A DNA stretch of 64,000 nucleotides from Halomonas sp. A40-4 (GTDB lineage: Bacteria; Pseudomonadota; Gammaproteobacteria; Pseudomonadales; Halomonadaceae). A model generated the notes under the pieces. The model was not told where the DNA came from. It made no database searches and was given only the letters and a program-made list of their open reading frames with translations. Below are positions 27,663 to 36,100 of the stretch, one piece after another. Position 1 is the stretch's first letter. Each line of letters opens with the position of its first letter. The DNA is taken from assembly GCF_015767635.1 (NCBI RefSeq), contig NZ_CP065230.1, positions 3,844,001-3,908,000 on the forward strand, in the 5' to 3' direction. The position numbers and the translations under genes were made by a program.

Positions 27663-29171
27663 ATGACGCTTGCCATTGTGGCGACACGGGCCGGGGTCGG
27701 CCTGGACGCACCGGCAGTGCACGTGGAGGTGCACCTGGCCAACGGTTTGCCTGGCTTGACGTTAGTCGGCCTGCCGGAAACCGCCGTCAAAGAAAGCCGC
27801 GAACGGGTGCGTAGCGCCCTGGTCAACGCCGGTTTTGACTTTCCCAATACCCGGCGCATCACCTTAAACCTGGCCCCGGCCGATTTACCCAAAGAGGGCG
27901 GCCGCTTCGACCTGCCCATCGCGCTGGGCATTCTTGCCGCCTCCGGGCAGATTCCCGTCGACGCTTTGGAAGGCATGGAGTTTGCGGGCGAACTGGCGCT
28001 GGACGGCAAGCTGCGCGCGGTACCCGGTATCCTGCCCTTTGCCCTGGCCGCGCGGCGCGCCAAGAAGGCACTGATCATCCCCCGCGCCTGCGCCGATGAA
28101 GCCGCGCTGGCGGGAGATTTGCCGGTGCTACCCGCCGACACCCTATGGGATGTCGTCGCCCACCTGCTCGATCAGGAAAAAATCCCGCCCCATCAACTGC
28201 CCGCCTCGGTCAAAAGCCCGGCGCCAATGGCCGACCTGGCCGACGTGCGTGGCCAGCAACAGGCCCGGCGCGCCCTGGAAGTCGCCGCTGCTGGCGGCCA
28301 TAATCTGCTTTTCGCGGGCCCACCAGGCACCGGCAAGACCATGCTCGCCAGTCGCCTGCCCGGTATTTTGCCGCCACTCTCGGAAGAAGATGCGCTGGCC
28401 GTGGCGGCGGTGCGTTCGGTGTGCGGGCTGCCGCTGGAAGCCGACTGGGGCCAGCGACCCTTCAGACAACCCCACCACAGCTCCAGCGCCGCGGCACTGG
28501 TGGGCGGCGGCTCAAAACCCAAACCCGGCGAAATCTCGCTGGCCCACCATGGCGTGCTGTTCCTGGATGAACTGCCGGAATTTTCCCGAAGCGTACTGGA
28601 AGTTTTAAGACAACCGCTGGAAACCGGCGAAATTCACCTCGCCCGCGCCAGCCACGAGCGCCGTTACCCGGCGCAATTTCAGCTGGTGGCAGCAATGAAC
28701 CCCTGCCCCTGCGGGCATCTCGGCGATCCGCGCAACCGCTGCCAGTGCACCGCCAGCCAGATCCAGCGCTATCAGAACAGGCTATCAGGCCCGCTGCTCG
28801 ACCGCATCGACCTGCAGGTAGAAGTCCCGGCACTGCCACCGGAGCAGCTCACCGCGCAAACCCAGGGCGAATCATCCGAAGCCGTGCGTCAGCGCGTCAT
28901 GGCCGCCCGGGAACGGCAAATGGCAAGAGGTGCGCTCAACAGCCAACTCAGCGGCAAGGCGCTGGAGACGGCCTGCGCCCTTAATGATGAAGAGCGCGCC
29001 TGGCTGGCGGGGGTGCTGGAAAAACTCAAGCTCTCTGCCCGCGCTTACCACCGCGTGCTGCGCGTCGCACTTACCCTCGCCGACCTGCAGGGTGAACCCA
29101 AGCCCACCCAGCCCCACTTAATCGAAGCCATCGGCTACCGGCAGTTGGATCGGATGTTGAAGGGGGCTTAG
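27663..29171 (+). CDS. comM: YifB/ComM family Mg chelatase-like AAA+ ATPase
   Basis: A 502-residue AAA+ protein. The N-terminal Lon-like domain (1-160) has GLPGLTLVGLPETAVKESRERVRSAL. Walker A AGPPGTGKTM begins at about 219, Walker B follows in GVLFLDELPEF, then the zinc-finger-like CPCGHLGDPRNRCQC and a C-terminal helical domain ending AIGYRQLDRMLKGA. ComM is a DNA branch-migration helicase that helps integrate incoming DNA during transformation. The last 43 bases of this gene recur at 40338-40380, next to the FMN reductase gene, at 40 of 43 positions. The gene itself is intact. Confidence 0.93.
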   Translation: MTLAIVATRAGVGLDAPAVHVEVHLANGLPGLTLVGLPETAVKESRERVRSALVNAGFDFPNTRRITLNLAPADLPKEGGRFDLPIALGILAASGQIPVDALEGMEFAGELALDGKLRAVPGILPFALAARRAKKALIIPRACADEAALAGDLPVLPADTLWDVVAHLLDQEKIPPHQLPASVKSPAPMADLADVRGQQQARRALEVAAAGGHNLLFAGPPGTGKTMLASRLPGILPPLSEEDALAVAAVRSVCGLPLEADWGQRPFRQPHHSSSAAALVGGGSKPKPGEISLAHHGVLFLDELPEFSRSVLEVLRQPLETGEIHLARASHERRYPAQFQLVAAMNPCPCGHLGDPRNRCQCTASQIQRYQNRLSGPLLDRIDLQVEVPALPPEQLTAQTQGESSEAVRQRVMAARERQMARGALNSQLSGKALETACALNDEERAWLAGVLEKLKLSARAYHRVLRVALTLADLQGEPKPTQPHLIEAIGYRQLDRMLKGA

Positions 29172-29213
29172 TATTAAGATTGCCGGATAGCACTAAGGAA
29201 CCAGGAGGTCGAA

Positions 29214-29474
29214 ATGGCCAAACTACCTAATATCCATCCCGGCGAAATTCTCTATGAGGACTTCATGCAGCCAATGGGATTAAGCAAGAATGCCTTAGCC
29301 CGGCAGATGGACGCCCCGGCCACCCGGATCGGGGAAATCACCTTGGGTCGCCGCGCGATTACCGCAGACACCGATCTGCGCCTGGCACGCATTCTTGGCA
29401 CCAGCGAGGGTTACTGGCTGCGCCTGCAAAACGCCTATGATCTGGAAGAAGCCCGCCGCCACCAGGTAGCCTGA
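29214..29474 (+). CDS. higA: HigA-type antitoxin, without visible HigB
   Basis: An 86-residue helix-turn-helix protein of the HigA/VapI family: IHPGEILYEDFMQPMGLSKNALARQMDAPATRIGEITLGRRAITADTDLRLARILGTSEGYWLRLQ. AGGAGG precedes the ATG. In higBA modules the toxin gene HigB normally lies just upstream, but here only 42 bases separate higA from the comM stop, so the toxin gene is absent. It sits at the left edge of the accessory insertion, between comM and a decayed FMN reductase fragment. It may be an orphan antitoxin or a general regulator. Confidence 0.85.
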   Translation: MAKLPNIHPGEILYEDFMQPMGLSKNALARQMDAPATRIGEITLGRRAITADTDLRLARILGTSEGYWLRLQNAYDLEEARRHQVA

Positions 29475-29476
29475 CG

Positions 29477-29625
29477 GTGGGTTTGCGCGAGGCACTCCAC
29501 CAAGCGCTGGCAGAACGCATCCAGCTTGTTCACCGTGGCATCATCCTTGAGCGTACCGACACACCGCCCACCTGGAGGAGCCCGGCGCTGAGGCCGTCAG
29601 CCTATGCCGAGCAACTGGTGGTAAA
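29477..29625 (-). pseudogene. decayed 3' fragment of an NADPH-dependent FMN reductase gene
   Basis: Read on the minus strand, this stretch encodes DDATVNKLDAFCQRLVECLAQTH, matching the C-terminus of the intact reductase at 40380-40961 (DEATGQKLDALCQRLVDSLAKTH). Over the first 81 bases about 60 are identical. Beyond about 29560 the match continues weakly with indels, and there is no start or stop. It marks the left border of the accessory region. The rest of the sequence up to 29781 shows no gene. Confidence 0.75.
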
Positions 29626-29781
29626 ACACGATTAAAGTTACTGCTACTGCAGTGGGGTGACGTCGCCCGGACGTAGATCTTTGGAACCAGAGATATCAAT
29701 GACACTGACCCCTTTGGTCCGAAACCGTCGCCCAAGGTCACGCAAGGAATCCTAGCTCGTCAAAGTAATTACCTTTATTTA

Positions 29782-30099
29782 CTAATTTCCCCACGGCGCT
29801 CCATCAAACATGAACACAGCAAGATACCCAACAAACATTGCCATACAGAGCCCTAGCCTTGCTCGCTTACTGTCATGTTCTGATATCGCACCTCCTATCG
29901 TAGAAATAGTTTTTCCATACAGATATGACCTCACGCCCTGCCAAAATAATAAATGTGTAATAAGCGCCCCACCAAAATACTCCCAACTCCCCCAAAATCG
30001 CAAAACTGCATTTAATGCTGCTGCAAACACCATACTAAACAGGATTTTAACCCTATATTTCATAAGATATCTTTCAAAGAACTCGACTTTACTCGGCAT
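29782..30099 (-). CDS. small membrane protein, candidate CDI immunity protein
   Basis: A 105-residue protein with three likely membrane helices (about 17-35, 40-57 and 82-99) separated by basic and charged loops. It starts 19 bases after the stop of the CdiA-like gene on the same strand. A GGTGA ribosome-binding match lies 6 bases before the ATG at 30099; a GTG at 30108 is less likely. The gene is clearly AT-richer than its surroundings, as is the 3' end of the exoprotein gene. Position and size are those of a cdiI immunity gene, and a polytopic product would fit a membrane-acting toxin. I recognise no family. Function is inference from context. Confidence 0.6.
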   Translation of the reverse strand: MPSKVEFFERYLMKYRVKILFSMVFAAALNAVLRFWGSWEYFGGALITHLLFWQGVRSYLYGKTISTIGGAISEHDSKRARLGLCMAMFVGYLAVFMFDGAPWGN

Positions 30100-30118
30100 A
30101 AAAATCACCCAAGAATTT

Positions 30119-33100
30119 TTAAGGAGATCGCTCTACCATCTCACCTGCATTATCAACAACATGATCCCAAAAGCCTACCAGTGACAAAGAATTGGCAAAC
30201 CGCATAGCTTGAGTTTGCGGCATCCCTCTCATGGTGGCGTATTGTTCAAAGCTATACTGAGCAGCTTCTGCAGATGCCGTTTCAATGAAATTATCTGACA
30301 AATAGCCCGACAGCACGTTTGCAGCGGTTCCTGAAAGACCTACGCTTGCTCCAACCGCACCGGCAGGGTTAATCATTGCCGCTAATGTTGCTGCGTTAGA
30401 AAGATCTTTAAGTGCCTTGGCATCCAACGCCCTGGCATATGCCTGCGCTGAGGGATCGCTGTAATCAATATTCGCTCCTTGCGCGATACAAGCCGCATCA
30501 CCACATGGAAAATGCGGCACATGGTAGATTTTGCCATTCACCACATAACTGACGGTGTAGCGACCGGTTTCGTCCAGTGGGCGACCTGACATGCGATCTA
30601 TTGGCTGACCCGGATCGGGCTCCTGGGGGGCAAGTTCATAGACAGGGGCCCGGTAAGGCGAGCCGTCGCCTCCCGTCTCTTGAATGATATAGGCAATCAA
30701 GTCTGGAGGTGCTTCTGTCGGCACTTGCTGGATCAGATAGCGAGTCGTGCCATCTTGGCCGGATATGGTTTGCCACTCACCGCCAAAATCGTAGTAACTG
30801 CCGAAGACGCCGTCTACATCACTCAAATCAACTTGGGTATTATCTCTAGGGGCCTGACCCAATTCATCGTGATACATCCCACGTAGCGCACTCTCGATCT
30901 CCTCCAGCGTAAATTGCCCATCGCTCGAGTCGGCGAGGTCGCGGGCCAGTTCCCGCTCCGCTGTGTGCAGTTGTCGGTTGTAGGATTCCACCTGCCCGGC
31001 GATCCATGCGCCATCATTAACGTCACCATCCCCAAGTTCGGCGGCCACGATACCCACGATCTGAGCAGCCGCATTACTGAATTCGACACGGCTCTCGTCC
31101 TGGATCAGGTGATGGACGAGGGCTTCACTGGCCCCCGCGGCCAGCGCACCGGTAGCGAAGTCGCCGCCCATGGCTTCGCTGACGCTGCCACCGACCAGAG
31201 CATGTAGGACTATCTTTTCCGGTGCACCTTCTTGCCACAAACGCTCGTTGGCAATATCACCCACGGCGTTGAACAGTACTCCGCTGGCCACATGTGCAAT
31301 GGCGTTTTCGACGCCGTCGTCGAGATGATCGCTGAAGCTGCCCCCTTCGATGGCGGTGCGGATGCCTGCATCGATAGCGGCCTGAGTGGCGCGCTGACCG
31401 GCGAAGCGGGCGATATCGCTGCCATGGCCAAAGCTGAGGTTGAGGTTGTTCGTGGCACTGGTGGTGGGGTTGGTCTGCGTTCCCCAGACACGGTCGGTCA
31501 TGCCGCGGGTGGCACCGGCCGTCAGGGCAGCGTTGACTGCACCGTGCAAGCTATCGCTTGATAAGGTATCGCTAAAAGTATCGCCCAGGTTGCCGCGATT
31601 GTTGACCAGGCTGACCGCCCCGGTGCCAGCCAGCGAGCCCGCGGCGGCACTAGCGGAAACAGCCACCGCCCCGGCACCCGCCCCGCCCATGGCCGCCAAG
31701 GCGTAGTACTGACCGGTGGCAGCGGCGGCAATCGCTATCACCATCGCGGCCCCGCCACCCAGCCCGGATTGTTCGTAATCCCAACTGTCGTGGATCGCCT
31801 TGACCTGCCGCCAGTCGATGTCGCCCCGCTGCTCCATCTCTTTGAGCCAGGCAAGGTCGGGATTGGCGGCGACCATGGCGTCGATGGTACGGGCGACGCT
31901 GCGGCGGTCTATCTCCTCCACGTCGATCTGGAGGCCGTCGGCAGCCTGGAGGATCAGCTCGCCCTGGGCCACCAGTTCGCTCTGGCGCAGCGTCTCGCGG
32001 GTGACGCCTTCGCCGGAGGCGGATTGGCTCACGAAATTGCTCTTGCTGCGCTCATGGGATTCGGTATGCATGTCGCTGGCGGTTTCGAAGCGGACCGTGC
32101 CACCGCTGGCGAGCGTCAGGTCGTTACCGGCCTCGAGGCGGGAGCCCTGATAGCGTTGGTCGGCGCCGCTGACCACGGTGAGGTCACCGTCGCTCTCAAG
32201 CCGGCTGCCCACGGCGCGAATGTCGTTGATTTCGTCACGTTGGTAGCTGCTGCTGAACAGGCCGCTCTCTTCCTTTTCGTAGAGCGAGTAGTCCTGATCA
32301 TTGGCGGCGAGCAGTTCGACGTCGCGCCCGGCGATCAGGAAGGCCTCGTCGTCCGCCCTGGCGTCGCTGGCGATCAGGCGCATATCACGCCCGCTGCGTA
32401 TGGTGAGGTCTTCGCCGGCAACCATCTCGCTGCCCTGCTGGCGCACCCGGCGGCTGATCCAGTTGGTGCTGGCGGTATGAGATTCGTGATGGTCGATATT
32501 AGCGGCCGCGGCCAGGGTGAGGTCGCCACCGGCATCGAGCGCCAGATCGCCGCCGACTTCGGCACGGCTGGCGGTAGCAGTGAGGTCGCGGCCCGCCTGG
32601 AGGGCTATGTCGTCGCTGGCCGTCAGTTCGCTACCGGCTTGTTCGACGCGGCGGGTGTGTGACGCACGCCACCCCCTATGGGTCTGGGTGTAGGTTTGGT
32701 CCTCGGCGGCATCGAGAAGGATGTCGTTGCCCGCCTCCATGGTCAGGCTCTCGCCACTGTCGATTTCGCTGGCGGTCAGGCGCACGTCGCGCCGGGCACT
32801 GAGGGTAGCAACTCCCTCTGTCGTGAGGCTGGCACCAAGCTGCGTGGTGCTTTCGCTGCTCTGCTCGACACCGTAACCGTTGACCTGGCCCCGGGCATCG
32901 ACCACCGACTCGGTGACGATATCCCGTTTCGCCAGCAGGGTGGCGTTGCCCTGGCTTGCGATCTCGGCGCGGTTGACGATATCGCGCCCGGCATTCAATT
33001 CCAGGCCGGCGCGGGCACTGATCAGCCCGCCCTGATCGAGGTAGGTTTCGTAAGACCGGTCATGACCGGCGGTGACCGCAGTGCGGTCGTTGACGATGTC

Positions 33101-36100
33101 GCTCTCGGTGGCCGTCAAGCTGACATGGCCACCGCGAATCTCGCCGACCAGGGCGTTGCGGAGCGAATCCTGGGCGCTCAGGTCCAGGCGCTCGCCAGCC
33201 TCGAGCAGGCCGCCCTGGAGGATCAAACCGCCACTGTTCGCGGTAAGATCATTGTCGGCGCGGATGGTGCCGACGTTAACCAGGTCGCCGCCGGCGATCA
33301 GGTCGATGTCGCGTCCCTGGATGAGGCTTGCACCACGCACGTTGCGCTCGTCGACCTGGGCGAGATAGAGCACCGGGGCCAGCACCGTCTCGCCGTCGAC
33401 CTGCTGTTCTTCCAGCCACACGATGTCGTGGGTGAGTGCCGCAGTCTGGGCCGGGGTCAGGCCAACGCCGACGCTAAGCTGCAGGGCATCCCTGGCCGCC
33501 ACGGCGTTGTCCATCAGGTGGCGGTACTGGGCGTAGTCGTCGCTCAGAGAGTCCTCAAGGAAGCGCTGCCCGGTATTGGCCAGCACGGCATCGCGCACCA
33601 GGCGCGACTCGTAGCGACCATCGCCGAGCAACTGGTAGGCACCATCGCCGGTGTAGTCCAGCTTATCGAGCAGGTAGTCGGAGCCCATCAACCGCTCGGT
33701 GCTGGTGAACTCCGGGTTGGTCTCGATCAGGTAGCGGCTCTGCGGCGAGGTATTGCGCACGAAGAGCCCGTAGCGCCCCTGCGGCAGGCGGAACGAGGAG
33801 AGTTGGGTGGGAGAGACGCGCTCGAAGGGAACGTCGCGGTAGGTGCCTACGTCACCCGGGTTGGAATCGTCCACGCGCTGACCGGCCTCCACCATCGTGG
33901 CGTTGGGCTCGGCCGGTGTCAGGTTGTCTTCGGCGGAGGCGTCGGCAGTGCGACGGTTGAGAGTGATCGTCAGCTCACTGACGGGGGCGTTCGTTGCCGT
34001 GTCGCCCAAGTCACCCTCCAGTTGCACACGAGCATTTTCCTTGACCGTGCCATTTTCCAAATTGTCGGATACATGCAAGGAAACCCTGTTGCCCGCTTGA
34101 ATGGTGCCTGGGGAGGAGCTATCAGTCTCTACTATTGTAATAATATCACTTTTTAGTTCATACTTCGCCATCAATCCTGGCTTAAAATCATCCTCAGAAA
34201 CATTCTCTTCACCCTTATCAAAAACCTTGTAAAACTCTCCTCCACTACTTCCTTCAAGAAAACCTCTGTCATACTCATATTTTCTAGTTCTTATTCTTCT
34301 CTCCCCAGCACTCCCTCCATTTCTCACACTACCTGATACAATATTAATATTATTTCTTGCTGAGATATGGCTGGCAGCATTCTCAACACTTGATGCCCTT
34401 ATAGTTAAATCACTTCCCGATACAATATTTCCACTTGGCGAGTTGGACGCCAAGGTATTTTCAGACACATCTTTCAAGATGAAGTCGTAGAAGTCCACAT
34501 CTCTTTCAGGAACTCTGACTTTTGTTGGAACCCAGCCATGGCTATAATATGGCCCACTCTCATACGCCTTAGCCACATACAGCTCTTTAACTATACTGCT
34601 ATCCCTCTCGATCCATTTTTCTTCGAAAACATCTCTGGTGTTTTTGACGCTAGTGGCAAATACGTCGATATTGCCTTCGGCCTGAATCGTCCCCGAGCGG
34701 TTCTCGAGGCTATTCGCCTTGGTATGTTGATCGTCACGCGCAAAATCGAGACTGCCCCGGCTGTAAATATCGCCATACCGGTTGAAGAGCCGTTGGCCAC
34801 GTAGGGTCATGTCGCCGCCGGCGAACAGCAGGGTGTCCGGACGATTATCGATGCCGCCACGGCTGACGATGCTCAGGCCCGCCTGGCTGCCCAGTGTGCC
34901 GCGGTTATCGAGGGAAGCGGTGGTGATGTCGACATCACCGACGCCGGTGAGGAAACCCTGGTTGTCGAGGTTGCCGCCGAGATGGTAGGTGGAGGTGCCA
35001 CCGCTGGCCAGGCGCCCGCCACGCTGGGTGAGGTCGTGGGCACTAACGGCGAGGTCGCCCTGGGTGGAAATCAGGCCACGGTTGGTGATGTCGTCGCTGG
35101 CATGGAGGGTCAGGCCATCGTTGGCGAGCAGTTGGCCGCGGTTATCGAGGCTGGTCAGGTTGAGGGTCAGGTGACCGGCAGTGGCGAGTCGGTCGGCGGC
35201 GGCGAGGGTCAGTCCCTGATCGAGGTCGAAGCCGAGCGCGTCGTTGAACTGCCACTGGCCGATGTCGTCGAGTCGGCCCAGCGTCACTTGGCCGCTACCG
35301 GTGCCCTGCACCTGGCCTCCGGCGTTGGCGAGGCGGTCAGCGGTGATCTGGAACAGGCCGCTGCCGGCATGTTGGAGTTGCCCTTGGCCGTTACGTAGGG
35401 TGCCGACCTCCAGAGTGGCGTCATCGCTGGCCAGCTCGACACGGCCATCTTGGTTATCGAAGGTGCCGGCGATGGTGAAGCGGCTATCGTCACCGCCCAG
35501 TGCGCGCAGCTCGCCATCGGTATTGGTCAGCCGTTCAGCGTCGACCGCCAGGTTCTCGCTGGCTTCGATCATGCCACCGGCGTTGTCGAGATGACCGGCT
35601 TCCAGGCGAACGGTGCGCCCTGCCAACTGCCCTTGGCGGTTGTCGATAAACGGCGGGTCGATATCGAGCGTGCCGTTGGCGAGGACCTGGCCGTCGCGAT
35701 TGTCGAGACCATTGGTCAGGACCATCTTCACCTGGCCATCAAGGCCAGCGATCAGGCCGTCATCGGCATTGACCAGGGTGTCGCCGGTGAAGGTGGCGCT
35801 GTCGCCCTGCAGGGCTCCGCCCTGATTCTGCAGCAAGCCGAAATATGTATCGAGCGCGCCGTTTTGGGTGAGCACCACGCCATTGCGGTTATCGAGCTGC
35901 TGCGCGGCAATGGCCAGCGCTTGGTCTGACTGGACCTTGCCGTGGCGATTGTCGAGGGCGCCCGACAGCGTTATGTCCATGCCTCCCACGCCTGCCGCGA
36001 CGAGACCGTCATCCGTGTTGTCGAGCGAAACGGCATCCAGCGCGATGGCATCGGCGATGAGTTTACCCTGGTGGTTGGTGACTGTGCCGTTCTCGGTCAG

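Noticed and set aside
29172..29213. HigB toxin gene upstream of higA
   Set aside because: Only 42 bases are available after the comM stop, too few for a toxin gene.
29810..30184. Plus-strand frame opposite the immunity candidate
   Set aside because: It starts inside the small membrane-protein gene, lacks a good ribosome site and would run antisense into the toxin tail. The minus-strand reading has three clear membrane helices and the right context.
32678..34156. Long plus-strand open frame opposite the cdiA-like gene
   Set aside because: The repeats of the exoprotein give repetitive antisense frames; no ribosome site or known fold supports translation. The same holds for 37121-38341 and 31769-32662.
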